A stretch of DNA of 64,000 bases from assembly GCF_000009765.2 (NCBI RefSeq), contig NC_003155.5, forward strand, positions 1,736,001-1,800,000, read 5' to 3'. Within the stretch, counting starts at the first letter, position 1; every line of letters begins with the position of its first letter. This DNA is from Streptomyces avermitilis MA-4680 = NBRC 14893 (GTDB lineage: Bacteria > Actinomycetota > Actinomycetes > Streptomycetales > Streptomycetaceae). The position numbers were made by a program, and so were the translations under genes. Positions 17,546-26,736 of this stretch are shown here, in pieces. The notes under the pieces are model-generated. The model was not told the origin of the DNA, searched no databases, and was given only the letters and a program-made list of their open reading frames with translations.

Positions 17546-18346
17546 TCAGTGTGCGGTCCAGCCGCCGTCCAGCGCCAGCGACGTACCGGTGATGAAGGAC
17601 GCCTGCGGGCTGCACAGATAGGCCACCGCCTCGGCGACCTCCGCCGGCTCGATGAGCCGCTTGACCGCGCTGTCCCGGAGCAGCACCTCGGACAGCACGC
17701 GCTCCTCGGGGATCCCGTGCGCCGCTGCCTGGTCGACGAGCTGTTTCTCGACCAGCGGGGTGCGCACATAGGCGGGGTTCACACAGTTCGAGGTGACGCC
17801 GTGCGGCGCGCCTTCGAGCGCGGCGGTCTTCGAGAGCCCCTCCAGGCCGTGCTTCGCCGCCACGTACGCCGATTTGAACGCCGAGGCGCGCAGCCCGTGC
17901 ACCGACGACACATTGACGATCCGCCCCCAGCCCTGTCCATACATGTGGGGCAGGGCACCGCGGATGAGCCGGAAGGGTGCCTCCAGCATGACCGTCAGCA
18001 CGGTGTGGAAGGCCTCCGGCGGGAACTCCTCGATGGGACGGACCAGTTGGAGCCCGGCGTTGTTGACAAGGACGTCGGTTCCCGCGGCGGAGAGTTCCGC
18101 GGCGTCCAGATCGGTGAGGTCGAGGACCTGAGGCTCGACCGTGCCCGCGAGGCCCCGTGCGGCTTCGGCGAGGGTGTCCAGGCCCTCGGGGTCGCGGTCG
18201 ACCGCTCTCACCTTGGCCCCGGCGGCGGCCAGCCGCAGCGCACAGGCCCTGCCGATGCCGCCTGCGGCGCCGGTGACCAGGGCGGTCCGACCGCCGAGGT
18301 CGAGGGAGGTGGCGTGCGGGCCGGGGAGGACCAGGGGCGCGTTCAT
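17546..18346 (-). CDS. 3-hydroxybutyrate dehydrogenase-like short-chain dehydrogenase
   Basis: The 266-residue protein is a classical SDR: cofactor motif TGAAGGIG (25-32), VLVNNAG, the catalytic serine in VNVSSVHG and the YxxxK pair in SAYVAAKHG. The end (SFITGTSLALDGGW) is typical. The HGLxAS...KSAYVAAKHGL context and VNPAYVRTPLVEKQ match D-3-hydroxybutyrate dehydrogenases, which oxidise 3-hydroxybutyrate to acetoacetate with NAD. Upstream lies a palindrome that may be its operator. Other secondary-alcohol SDR functions cannot be excluded. Confidence 0.8.
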   Translation of the reverse strand: MNAPLVLPGPHATSLDLGGRTALVTGAAGGIGRACALRLAAAGAKVRAVDRDPEGLDTLAEAARGLAGTVEPQVLDLTDLDAAELSAAGTDVLVNNAGLQLVRPIEEFPPEAFHTVLTVMLEAPFRLIRGALPHMYGQGWGRIVNVSSVHGLRASAFKSAYVAAKHGLEGLSKTAALEGAPHGVTSNCVNPAYVRTPLVEKQLVDQAAAHGIPEERVLSEVLLRDSAVKRLIEPAEVAEAVAYLCSPQASFITGTSLALDGGWTAH

Positions 18347-18381
18347 GCCTTGACCCTAGGCAGCGGCCCCGCCCCGACCGA

Positions 18382-18396
18382 TGTGCTCAGAGCACA
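18382..18396. promoter_or_regulatory. Candidate operator (TGTGCT-CAG-AGCACA)
   Basis: A perfect 6-base inverted repeat with a 3-base centre lies 35 bases upstream of the 3-hydroxybutyrate-dehydrogenase start codon, in the 60-base gap after the Nudix gene. The position suits a repressor or activator of the dehydrogenase; the adjacent PucR-type regulator is the obvious candidate, by inference only. Confidence 0.45.
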
Positions 18397-18406
18397 CTTT
18401 TTGCCC

Positions 18407-18880
18407 TCAGGTCATAGGGTCGAACCATGTGGGTCCATCCGACAGCGCCTGCTTGATCCGGAGCAGCCCGAACTCGTTCAGCTCCGGCAGGGCGTCCAAC
18501 GGGAACCAGCCGACCTCGAGTGACTCGTCGTCGTTGACGCGCGCCTCGCCGCCGACGGCCCGGCACCGGAACGTGATGTCCATGTACTGGCAGGTGTCAC
18601 CGTTGTCGTACGTCACCGGCTCCAGGGCCTGCACAAGGACGACCCGTTCGACGACGCACCGCACGGCCGTCTCCTCGTACACCTCCCGCACGGCGCAGGC
18701 CGCGGGCTGCTCTCCGGGGTCGGGGATGCCGCCGATCACCGACCATGTGCGGGTGTCGGAGCGGCGCCCCAGCAGCACCCTGCCGTCGTCGTCGAGGACG
18801 ATGGCGGTGACTCCGGGGAGCCAGAGCAGCTGGTGGCCCGCGGAGGCCCGGATGGTGCGTATGAAGTCGGGAGTAGCCAT
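18407..18880 (-). CDS. Nudix hydrolase
   Basis: This 157-residue protein has the Nudix box G-x5-E-x7-REVYEE (GGIPDPGEQ, then AVREVYEETAV), about residues 50-72, inside a normal single-domain Nudix fold. It would hydrolyse a nucleoside diphosphate linked to another group; the substrate cannot be predicted. The ATG follows a weak purine-rich site. It is on the same strand as the downstream dehydrogenase, separated by a small gap with a palindrome, so independent transcription is likely. Confidence 0.88.
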   Translation of the reverse strand: MATPDFIRTIRASAGHQLLWLPGVTAIVLDDDGRVLLGRRSDTRTWSVIGGIPDPGEQPAACAVREVYEETAVRCVVERVVLVQALEPVTYDNGDTCQYMDITFRCRAVGGEARVNDDESLEVGWFPLDALPELNEFGLLRIKQALSDGPTWFDPMT

Positions 18881-18928
18881 GCCCCGACCCTAACGGGCCG
18901 GTCCCGTCCGGCGTGCGGTCCGGGAACG

Positions 18929-20548
18929 TCAGCCCTGAAGGGCGTCGTTCCGCCGCCCGCGGACCACGGCGGCGACCGACCAGCCGAGCCCGCCCGCCGC
19001 CACCAGTACCAGGACCATCTCGGGCAGGATCCCGAGCCGGGTGGCAGGGGTCTGGGAGGAGCGCAGCGGCACCTTCTGCACGAGTGAGTCGGCCACGAAC
19101 ATCCCGGTCTTCTGCGTGATCTTCCCGTCCGGCATGATCACGGCGCTCACACCGCTGGTCACCGGCACCGTGACGGTGCGGCTGTGCTCCACGGCGCGGA
19201 CCCGGGACATGGCGAGCTGCTGGTAGGTCATCTCGCTGCGGTCGAACGTCGCGTTGTTGCTGGGCACCGAGATGATCTGCGCGCCGTGGGTGATGTTGTC
19301 CCGCACCGCCCAGTCGAACGCGGCCTCGTAGCAGGTGGCGAGGCCGACCTTGGTGCCCGCCATGGTGAACACGCCCGGCTCGGTGCCCCGGCTGAAGTCC
19401 TGGCGCACCATCGAGGTCCAGTTCTTGTTGATGGCGCCGAGCAGCGAGCGCAGCGGAAGGTACTCGCCGAACGGCTGGACCTGCCGTTTGTCGTACGTGT
19501 CCAGGGCCCCCTTGGCGGGGTCCCACAGGATCTGTTCGTTGTAGAGCTTGCCGTCCCGTTCGACGACACCGCCGACCGAGATGGGGACGCCGACCGCCTT
19601 GGCCGCACTGTCGATCACGGCACGCGCGTCGGGGTTGGTGAACGGGTCGATGTCGGAGGAGTTCTCCGGCCACAGCACGAAGTCGGGCTGCGCGACCTTG
19701 CCCGCCTTGATCTTCGCGGCCAGACGCTCGGTCTCGCGCGCGTGGTGGTCGAGCACGGCGCGCCGCTGGGCGTTGAACTCGAGCCCCGAGCGCGGCACAT
19801 TGCCCTGGATGACCGCGACGGTCGCGGTGCCGTCCTCGGCCTTGTCGCTGACCAGGGACCGGGCGGCGAGGGCGCCCACCACCGGGACGGCCACACTCAG
19901 CAGCGCCACGGCAGCGGCCCCACGCCGTACGACTCCGGTGCGGCGCCCGTCGACGACCTGGCGCACGATCTCGTACAGCCCGAAACCGCACAGGACGACG
20001 GCGAATCCGAGGACCGGGGTGCCGCCGGCCGCGGCGAGCGGCAGGAAGACACCGTCGGCCTGGCCGAAGGCGATCTTGCCCCAGGGGAAGCCGCCGAACG
20101 GCGCACGCGCGCGTGCCGCCTCGCCCGCGATCCACAGCGCGGCCGCCCACAGCGGCCAGGCGGGCAGCCGCGACACCATGGCGATGCCCGCGCCGACGAG
20201 GGCGACGAAGACCGCCTCCACCACGGCGAGCGCGAGCCACGGGCCGGGGCCGACCTCGACGCCGGTCCACACGAGCAGCGGCAGCAGGAAGCCGAGGCCG
20301 AACAGATAGCCGAGGCCGAGGCCCGCCTTCCAGGTGCGGTCCCGCAGCGCCCAGCCCAAAACCGCGAACGCCGGAAGGGCCAGCCACCACAGGGTGCGGG
20401 GCGGGAAGCTGACGTACAGCAGCACTCCGGAGAGCGTCGCGGCGGCGGCCGGAACGAGTCGCCGTACCCGTCTGGCACCGCGCGACGCGGGCGCGGCCTG
20501 GGGTTCGAGCTGTTCCGGCTCGTCTACGGAGGTTGCGGTGACGGTCAC
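18929..20548 (-). CDS. lnt: Apolipoprotein N-acyltransferase
   Basis: Starting at the GTG that gives VTVTATSVDEPEQ, the protein has 539 residues, about the size of actinobacterial Lnt. About eight hydrophobic segments come first (GVLLYVSFPPRTLWWLALPA etc.), with the conserved patch APFGGFPWGKIAFGQ, then an extracytoplasmic nitrilase domain with the Glu-Lys-Cys triad: LWPENSS, YDKRQVQPFGEYLP and ATCYEAAFDW. A final membrane segment follows. It adds the third acyl chain to lipoproteins using phospholipid. The upstream in-frame extension has no ribosome site and low coding quality. Confidence 0.92.
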   Translation of the reverse strand: MTVTATSVDEPEQLEPQAAPASRGARRVRRLVPAAAATLSGVLLYVSFPPRTLWWLALPAFAVLGWALRDRTWKAGLGLGYLFGLGFLLPLLVWTGVEVGPGPWLALAVVEAVFVALVGAGIAMVSRLPAWPLWAAALWIAGEAARARAPFGGFPWGKIAFGQADGVFLPLAAAGGTPVLGFAVVLCGFGLYEIVRQVVDGRRTGVVRRGAAAVALLSVAVPVVGALAARSLVSDKAEDGTATVAVIQGNVPRSGLEFNAQRRAVLDHHARETERLAAKIKAGKVAQPDFVLWPENSSDIDPFTNPDARAVIDSAAKAVGVPISVGGVVERDGKLYNEQILWDPAKGALDTYDKRQVQPFGEYLPLRSLLGAINKNWTSMVRQDFSRGTEPGVFTMAGTKVGLATCYEAAFDWAVRDNITHGAQIISVPSNNATFDRSEMTYQQLAMSRVRAVEHSRTVTVPVTSGVSAVIMPDGKITQKTGMFVADSLVQKVPLRSSQTPATRLGILPEMVLVLVAAGGLGWSVAAVVRGRRNDALQG

Positions 20549-20679
20549 TCGGGGAGTGTACGGCGCGTGACCAAGACGCGGACAGCGCGGTCCGTGCGGC
20601 GGCGACCGCTGCTGCCGACACCTCAGGCGCATCGTTTCTGCGCAACTCATCCACAAACCGGCGCATCACCCGTTACGGT

Positions 20680-21813
20680 GTGCCCCGAGCCTCTGACGTG
20701 CGGCCGGATGCGGCCGGACCGGCCGGGGCCCGTCACAGGTCGGGGGGCGGCTGGGTGGGGTCCACGGGGACGGAAGCGGCGGCCGGTACGACGGCCGCCG
20801 ACGACAGACGCAACGTATCCGACGCGACAGGCATCGCCGTACTCGCCGCATGTGCCACCTGGTCGTTGGTCACGGCCGCCGCACGGGGCGGTCGGCCCGA
20901 AGGTGTCCTGCTCGCGGTGCTCGCCGTCTCCGCCGGCTACGCCTCGGGGCGGATCTGCGGGGCGCTCCTGCCGGTCGCGACGCCCTGCGCCGGGGCACTG
21001 GCCGGGCTCGGTCTGGTGCTCGCGGCCCCGCACGGCACGGCGGGCCTCCAGGGCTCCTCGCCGCTCGGCCCTGCGGGCGCGACCGCCGCGCTGCTGACGC
21101 TCTGCGCGGGAGCGGCGTGCTGCGCGGCGTGGGCGGCGCGTCCTTCGGCATCGCGGCTCGCGCTGCGGCTGCTGGCCGCCGCCATCACGGTGACCGCGGC
21201 GGCTCTCGGTTCCCTGACCGGCTTCGCGGCCTGCGCCGGAGTGCTGCTCTGCTCGTCGGCCGCCGACCGGATGCGGCGCCGTGGCCCGGGGCTGGCCTGC
21301 CTGGCGCTCGGCACCGCGCTGGTGAGCGCGACAGCCTGGGCGATCGCCGAGAACGTACTGCCTGCCGGGCTGACCACGGCCCTGGAAGGCCAGCTCACAG
21401 AGCGCCGGATCCTGTTGTGGCGCGACGCGCTCCGTCTGGCCCGCCAGGATCCGGTGCTCGGCGCGGGGCCTGGACGCTTCGGGGAGCTGAGCCCTACGGC
21501 CGCGCAGTCGCTGCTGCCCGACGGCAAGCCGCATTCCGCGCCGCTGCAACAGGCGGCCGAGCAGGGTCTGCTCGGCGTGGCACTGCTCGCGGCAGTGTTC
21601 TGCTGGGTGCTGTACGCGCTGTGGCGCAGCCCGCGCGCCACGCCGATCGCGCTCACCGCGGGCGCCTCCCTCACCGCGCTGGCGGCCATCGCCACGGTGG
21701 GGGACGCACTGAGCTTCACCACGGTGACGGCGGGAGCGGGGCTGCTGGCGGGGATCGCCACGGCACGGCCGCTTCTCAGTGGGGAGGCGGAAGGCGAGCG
21801 CGGGGCGGACTGA
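20680..21813 (+). CDS. Multi-spanning membrane protein, O-antigen ligase/Wzy-like
   Basis: Up to 377 residues with about ten hydrophobic segments. A loop near the C-terminus contains RRILLWRDALRLARQDPVLG, GPGRFGELSP and HSAPLQQAAEQGLLGVALL; this last pattern (small polar residues, LQxxxExGLLG) is characteristic of O-antigen ligase/Wzy-type transferases. It probably handles a lipid-linked glycan at the membrane. The start is uncertain: the first residues are Arg/Gly/Pro-rich, and a GTG at 20755 is an alternative. It is divergent from lnt. Confidence 0.65.
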   Translation: MPRASDVRPDAAGPAGARHRSGGGWVGSTGTEAAAGTTAADDRRNVSDATGIAVLAACATWSLVTAAARGGRPEGVLLAVLAVSAGYASGRICGALLPVATPCAGALAGLGLVLAAPHGTAGLQGSSPLGPAGATAALLTLCAGAACCAAWAARPSASRLALRLLAAAITVTAAALGSLTGFAACAGVLLCSSAADRMRRRGPGLACLALGTALVSATAWAIAENVLPAGLTTALEGQLTERRILLWRDALRLARQDPVLGAGPGRFGELSPTAAQSLLPDGKPHSAPLQQAAEQGLLGVALLAAVFCWVLYALWRSPRATPIALTAGASLTALAAIATVGDALSFTTVTAGAGLLAGIATARPLLSGEAEGERGAD

Positions 21814-21861
21814 CCGTCTTCGGACGTCTCGGGGCTCAGTGCGGCACGGCCGCAACGCTCG

Positions 21862-22407
21862 TCAGTGCGCGGCACCCGGAATGGTCGAGTGCAGCCGGTC
21901 GCGAATGATCCGTACCGCCGCTTCCGCGTTGTCCACCGTGATGGTGAACGTGTGGCCGTCCCAGAGGCGCAGCACCACGCCCTCGCCGCGACGGACCACG
22001 ACCGCGGTGCCCTTCTCGGGCCGCCAGCGATAGCCCCAGCCACCCCACTGACACGGGGTGACGCGGGCCACGAACTCGGCGCCCGCGACCTGCGCGAGAG
22101 GGATACGGCGGCGCGGCAGACCGATATGGCCGCAGCGCACTTCCAGGCAGTCCTGGTCGACCTTCACCGCGACGTGCACGAATGCGAGCGTCCCGAAGAT
22201 GACCAGCAGTCCGGCCGCGATGCAGCCCACGACGGCCATCACGAGCGGGGCGATGCCCGACGTCCACGCCGAGTCGACGGCCAGCTCGACACCGAGCGCC
22301 AGGAAGGCGGCACCGCCGAGCGCCAGCAGCCATTGGGCACGATTGGTCGCGCGTCCCGTCCAGACCTCGGTGAGCGGGACGTCTTCGTCGTGGGGGTGGT
22401 CCCTCAT
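21862..22407 (-). CDS. Small membrane protein of unknown function (PH-like)
   Basis: The ATG giving MRDHPHDED yields 181 residues. Two adjacent membrane segments (WLLALGGAAFLALGVELAV, then IAPLVMAVVGCIAAGLLVIF) are followed by a soluble domain with short beta strands (CLEVRCGHIGLPRRRIPLAQ and WGYRWRPEKGTAVVVRRGEG) that resembles bacterial PH-like domains. No catalytic residues are evident. It is convergent with the ligase-like gene to its left. Confidence 0.7.
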   Translation of the reverse strand: MRDHPHDEDVPLTEVWTGRATNRAQWLLALGGAAFLALGVELAVDSAWTSGIAPLVMAVVGCIAAGLLVIFGTLAFVHVAVKVDQDCLEVRCGHIGLPRRRIPLAQVAGAEFVARVTPCQWGGWGYRWRPEKGTAVVVRRGEGVVLRLWDGHTFTITVDNAEAAVRIIRDRLHSTIPGAAH

Positions 22408-22545
22408 ACCTATGAGACTACTCAGGTTCCGCACCGCGGGCACCGGGTTGCTCAGTGTCACTGCTCCGGGTGGGCGGTCGGGAGACCCAGGGCGCCCGCC
22501 CGGTCACGGCCGGTCACCCGGTCACCCGGCCCAGGGCGGGGTCGG

Positions 22546-23331
22546 TCAACGCGCTGTGCTGAGGGTCTGCAGCAGCTGGCCTTCCTCGTACGCGAGTGCC
22601 GGTGCGGGCAGCGTTTCCTCGCGCCCGCCGAGGAGCACGGTGAGGGAGGCGCCCATGGGTGCCTCGGGCGCGGGCAGCTCGCCGATCCTGCGCAGCGCCT
22701 GCGCGGCCACCGCTCCTGCGGAACCGTGCAGGACGAGCGGCGGAAGGCCCGGCTTCTGCACGGCGGCGCGAATACGCTCGGCGACGAGTTCGTAATGAGT
22801 GCAGCCCAGGACAACGACCCTTACATCGTCCGGGGTGCGCTCCGCGGCCGCGGCGATCGCGGCGTCGATGGCCGCTTCGTTCGCGTGCTCCACGGCGTCG
22901 GCGAGGCCGGGACACGGCACCTCGGTGACCGCCACTCCGTCGGCGAACTCCCGAATGAGACCGCGCTGGTACGGGCTGCCGGTGGTGGCGGGCGTCGCCC
23001 AGATCGCCACCGGACCGCCACTCGCCGCGGCGGGCTTGATCGCCGGAACGGTGCCGATGACCGGCAGTCCGGGTTCGAAGCGGGCCCGCAACGCGGGAAG
23101 GGCGTGCACCGACATGGTGTTGCAGGCGGCGATCAGCGCGTCCGGGCGGTGCGCGGCGGCCGCCTCGGCGACGGCGAGGGAACGTTCCGTCACGTCCTGT
23201 GGAGTGCGCGGTCCCCACGGCACGCTGGCGGGGTCCGAGGAGAGAACGAGATCGGCGTCGGGCCGCAGTCGACGTACCGCGGCGGCTGCCGCGAGCAGCC
23301 CGATTCCGGAGTCAAGGAGCGCGATCTTCAC
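22546..23331 (-). CDS. Aspartate/glutamate racemase family protein (MurI-like)
   Basis: The 261-residue protein begins MKIALLDSGIGLL, matching the DSGxGG start of glutamate racemase except that the second glycine is replaced. The two catalytic cysteines are present: C70 in AACNTMS and C177 in LGCTHYEL. Glutamate racemase makes D-glutamate for peptidoglycan. The altered DSGIGLL loop and shorter length suggest a divergent paralogue, so the amino acid specificity is uncertain. Confidence 0.8.
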   Translation of the reverse strand: MKIALLDSGIGLLAAAAAVRRLRPDADLVLSSDPASVPWGPRTPQDVTERSLAVAEAAAAHRPDALIAACNTMSVHALPALRARFEPGLPVIGTVPAIKPAAASGGPVAIWATPATTGSPYQRGLIREFADGVAVTEVPCPGLADAVEHANEAAIDAAIAAAAERTPDDVRVVVLGCTHYELVAERIRAAVQKPGLPPLVLHGSAGAVAAQALRRIGELPAPEAPMGASLTVLLGGREETLPAPALAYEEGQLLQTLSTAR

Positions 23332-23389
23332 CCGGTCACCATAGACGATCGGCCTCGACGGGCAGCCGTGGTGGGGCAGACTGCGGCGG

Positions 23390-24565
23390 GTGAGCGCCGT
23401 TGTGTGGATCGCCGCCGGATCACTGACCGCCTGGCTGTGGCTGCTGCTCGGCCAGGGCTTCTTCTGGCGTACGGACGTGCGTCTGCCCCCACGCGTGGAG
23501 CCCGCCGACTGGCCGTCCGTCGGCGTCGTGGTGCCGGCGCGCGACGAGGCCGGCGTGCTCCCGGACAGCCTGCCGTCGCTCCTCGCCCAGGACTACCCGG
23601 GGCGTGCCGAAATCTTCTTGGTGGACGACGACAGCTCGGACGGCACCGGGGCCCTCGCCCTGGAGCTCGCGGAGCGGCACGGCGGGCTTCCGCTCACCGT
23701 CGACTCCCCCGGCGCGCCCCCGCCGGGCTGGACCGGCAAGCTGTGGGCCGTACGTCATGGCATCGGTCTCGCACGCGCGCGTGACCCCGAATTCCTTCTG
23801 CTGACGGACGCCGACATCGCGCACGCACCGGACAGCCTGCGGGAGCTGGTGGCGGCCGCGCGTACCGGCGGCTTCGATCTCGTCTCGCAGATGGCCCGGC
23901 TGCGCGTGGAGAGTGTGTGGGAGCGGCTGGTCGTGCCGGCCTTCGTCTACTTCTTCGCGCAGCTCTACCCCTTCCGACGGATCGGGACGAAGGGGGCTCG
24001 GACGGCCGCCGCCGCGGGCGGCTGCGTACTGCTGCGCACGGACGCCGCCGAGCGGGCCCGGATTCCGGACGCGATCAGGCACGCCGTCATCGACGACGTG
24101 GCGCTCGCCAGGGTGGTCAAGGGCGACGGGGGCCACATCTGGCTGGGCCTTGCCGAACGAGTCGACAGCGTGCGCCCGTATCCGCGGCTGCACGACCTGT
24201 GGCGCATGGTCTCCCGCAGCGCGTACGCCCAGCTGCGGCACAGTCCGCTGCTGCTGGTCGGCACCGTGCTGGGTCTCGTCCTGGTGTATCTCGTCCCGCC
24301 GGGCGCTCTCTTCGTGGGCCTCGCCGCGGGGAGCGCGCCGACGATGGCGGCGGGAGGGATCGCATGGCTGGTGATGACCGGAACGTACCTCCCGATGCTG
24401 CGCTACTACCGCCAGCCCCTGTGGCTCGCTCCGCTACTGCCGGTGACCGCGTTCCTGTACCTCCTCATGACGGTCGATTCGGCGGTGCAGCACTACCGGG
24501 GACGTGGTGCAGCCTGGAAGGGCCGCACCTACGCCCGTCCCGGCACCGCCTTCGAGGAACGGTGA
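23390..24565 (+). CDS. HpnB-type glycosyltransferase, family 2
   Basis: The 391-residue protein starts with a membrane anchor (WIAAGSLTAWLWLLLGQGFF), then a GT2 domain: VVVPARDEAGVLPDSLPSLL, LVDDDSSDGT, PGWTGKLWAVRHG and the DxD-like LLTDADI. The stretch FDLVSQMARLRVESVWERLV with VPAFVYFFAQLYPF is characteristic of the hopene-associated transferase HpnB. Three or four membrane segments end the protein. The actual acceptor is not proven for this family, and no other hopanoid gene is in the window. The GTG start is divergent from the racemase gene. Confidence 0.8.
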   Translation: MSAVVWIAAGSLTAWLWLLLGQGFFWRTDVRLPPRVEPADWPSVGVVVPARDEAGVLPDSLPSLLAQDYPGRAEIFLVDDDSSDGTGALALELAERHGGLPLTVDSPGAPPPGWTGKLWAVRHGIGLARARDPEFLLLTDADIAHAPDSLRELVAAARTGGFDLVSQMARLRVESVWERLVVPAFVYFFAQLYPFRRIGTKGARTAAAAGGCVLLRTDAAERARIPDAIRHAVIDDVALARVVKGDGGHIWLGLAERVDSVRPYPRLHDLWRMVSRSAYAQLRHSPLLLVGTVLGLVLVYLVPPGALFVGLAAGSAPTMAAGGIAWLVMTGTYLPMLRYYRQPLWLAPLLPVTAFLYLLMTVDSAVQHYRGRGAAWKGRTYARPGTAFEER

Positions 24566-24589
24566 CCGTGCCGGTCGGGCGGTGACGGG

Positions 24590-25900
24590 TCACTTCCGGC
24601 CGGGGGTCCAGTTCATGCCCCACCCGTAGGCGTGGTCGATCGTGCGCTGCGGGCTGACCCCGCGCTCCGGGATCAGATAGCGGGCCTCGCGCTGGACGAG
24701 CAGGTCGGCGCCGGTGTTGGTGATGAGGGCCAGCGCGCACACGGTCGAGGGGACGGTGCACTCGTCGAGCGAGAAGTCGACCGCGGCCCCGTTCTGCGGC
24801 TGAAGGGTGACCGTGGCGTGCAGGTCGGCGAAGGAGCGGGCACCTTCGTAGATGGTCACGAAGACGAGGATGCGGCGGAAGCTCTGCTTGTGGTCGAGGT
24901 TGACGGTGAGGTTCTCGCCGCTCGCCACGGCGCCGGAGCGGTCGTCGCCGTCGAGATGGATGTACGGGGGCCGGTACAGCGAACCGAAGGCGTTGCCGAG
25001 CGCCTGGACGACTCCCTTGCGGCCGTCGGACAGCTCGTACAGGGCGCACAGGTCGAGGTCGAGGTCCGCGTGCGTCGCGACGGCCCGGCCGCGCTTGCCG
25101 CCCCACCCGGAGAACTGCTTGCGCATCTGCCAGTTGAGGTTCACGCGCAGGGCGCCGGACGTACCGCCCTGCTTGGTGAGCGAGACCGAGGGCGCCTCCT
25201 TGGTGAGCGTGACCTTGCTCAGGCGCACCGGGGTCGGGGAGGCGGCGGGCGGCACGGTCATCGGCGGGGGCGGCAGGGGCACGGGCGGGCCGGCCGGCGG
25301 AGGGGCGGCGGCCTGCGGGGACTGTGCTTCGGCGGGCCGGCCGACGCGAGTATGCCGTGGGGTCGGCAATAGGTGCTGCGGCTCGTCCACGGTGATGCCG
25401 AAGTCCTTCGCCAGTCCTTCGAGTCCGCTTCCGTAGCCCTGTCCCACGGCGCGGAACTTCCAGGCGCCCTGACGGCGGTAGAACTCCCCGAGGACGAAGG
25501 CTGTCTCGACGGTCGCGGTGGGGTCGAAACGGGCGACCTCGGAGCCCTGGCGCGCATCGACGACGCGAATGTACAGGCCCGGCACCTGCCCGAACGTTCC
25601 GCCGTCGGCGGAGGCGGCGAGCACCACTCTCTCGATGGCGGGCTCCACGCGTGCGAGGTCGACGAAGAGCGTGTCGGTCACCTGACCGCCCGCCTCCCGC
25701 GTTCCCTCGTGCCGCACCGCGCCGGAGGAGTGCGCCGGCTGGTTGTAGAAGACGAAGTCGCCGTCAGAACGGACCTTTCCGGAGACGAGCAGAAGCGCCG
25801 AGGCGTCCACGTCGGGCCCGCCCGGTCCTGAGCGACGGCCCACCTCGACGCGCAGCGCGGTCGTCGGCACCGGAATATTCGATCCTTTTGGCATTGTCAT
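24590..25900 (-). CDS. TerD-family stress protein with two TerD-like domains
   Basis: From the ATG giving [12 protein letters not shown] the protein has 436 residues. A TerD domain occupies about 1-185 ([69 protein letters not shown]). A proline-rich linker ([19 protein letters not shown]) leads to a second TerA-like domain (about 250-436, with [20 protein letters not shown]). Such proteins bind calcium and are linked to tellurite or other stress responses. The gene has its own promoter region facing the divergent gene at 26252. Confidence 0.85.
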   Translation of the reverse strand: MTMPKGSNIPVPTTALRVEVGRRSGPGGPDVDASALLLVSGKVRSDGDFVFYNQPAHSSGAVRHEGTREAGGQVTDTLFVDLARVEPAIERVVLAASADGGTFGQVPGLYIRVVDARQGSEVARFDPTATVETAFVLGEFYRRQGAWKFRAVGQGYGSGLEGLAKDFGITVDEPQHLLPTPRHTRVGRPAEAQSPQAAAPPPAGPPVPLPPPPMTVPPAASPTPVRLSKVTLTKEAPSVSLTKQGGTSGALRVNLNWQMRKQFSGWGGKRGRAVATHADLDLDLCALYELSDGRKGVVQALGNAFGSLYRPPYIHLDGDDRSGAVASGENLTVNLDHKQSFRRILVFVTIYEGARSFADLHATVTLQPQNGAAVDFSLDECTVPSTVCALALITNTGADLLVQREARYLIPERGVSPQRTIDHAYGWGMNWTPGRK

Positions 25901-26251
25901 GTCCGCCCCCATCACGTGCCGCCGCGCCAGGCCCGCGCCTTGGGCAGTCTGTCGGTTCCGTACCGGTCAACTTAATCCCCCAGGGCCGTGAACTCCCCGC
26001 CTCATACCCGGACCGAGACCCACCGGAAGATCGCCGGCCGACCGCGAGCCAACCATGAGTCAACCGCGAGTCACAGGAGGTCAACCGCCGGTAACCCGCC
26101 AGGAACTCGGCCTTTACACGATTTGAACCTCGATTGCCGCCCTTTTTTGACGTGTTCGCTCGCATTGGGGATCCCGCGTCACTGCCGACACGGAAAACAA
26201 CCCTCTTATCGGTCTCCCCAACCAGCACATCGTGGGCTTAACTTATGTGCC

Positions 26252-26692
26252 ATGACCTCCCCCCGCTCCACCTATGGCGGCGGTTACTACTCCGCGTCGC
26301 CCTTCCCGGACACTCCGATCTACGACTCGCTCGTCGCCGAGCGGGGCACCCCGCAGATCGCCCCGATCCGGGTCCCCTCCGCTTATGACGCGAGCAACAA
26401 CCTGCCCGCGCTCCCCTCGGCTCTGCCCGCTCTGCCGGCCGGTCCCTCCCAGCAGGTCCCCGCCTACGGATATCCGCAGGCCCAACAGCCCGCCCCGCTG
26501 CAGCAGGCGCCCACCGCCTACATCCCGCAGCAGGCCGCCGCCCCGCGCGGCTACCCGGGCGCCCAGCCGCAGCAGCCGCGCCCGATGGCGGCCGGCACGG
26601 GTTACGAGGCGATGCGCCCCGCGGCCCCGCGCCCCGCCCCGGCTCCTTACCAGGACCCGTACAACAACGGACAGCAGTACCGCGGATACTGA
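26252..26692 (+). CDS. Proline/glutamine-rich conserved Streptomyces protein (DUF6643-like)
   Basis: The ATG at 26252 gives 146 residues starting MTSPRSTYGGGYYS, followed by FPDTPIYDSLVAERGTPQIA and a long Pro/Gln/Ala-rich, probably disordered tail ending in YNNGQQYRGY. No enzyme motif or membrane segment is present. I recall such proteins as conserved in Streptomyces under the name DUF6643, but give that from memory. It is divergent from the TerD-type gene and may share regulation with it. Confidence 0.75.
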   Translation: MTSPRSTYGGGYYSASPFPDTPIYDSLVAERGTPQIAPIRVPSAYDASNNLPALPSALPALPAGPSQQVPAYGYPQAQQPAPLQQAPTAYIPQQAAAPRGYPGAQPQQPRPMAAGTGYEAMRPAAPRPAPAPYQDPYNNGQQYRGY

Positions 26693-26736
26693 GCAGTTCA
26701 CCCCGGACTGTCGGTGCCGCCTGGCACGATGGTCGT

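Noticed and set aside
18597..20669. A 690-codon minus-strand frame overlapping the lnt and Nudix genes
   Set aside because: It is another frame of the same strand as lnt, Arg-rich and without domains, whereas lnt has a full catalytic triad.
20680..24565. A hopanoid or polysaccharide biosynthesis cluster
   Set aside because: Only one HpnB-like transferase and one ligase-like protein are present, without squalene-hopene cyclase or other pathway genes.
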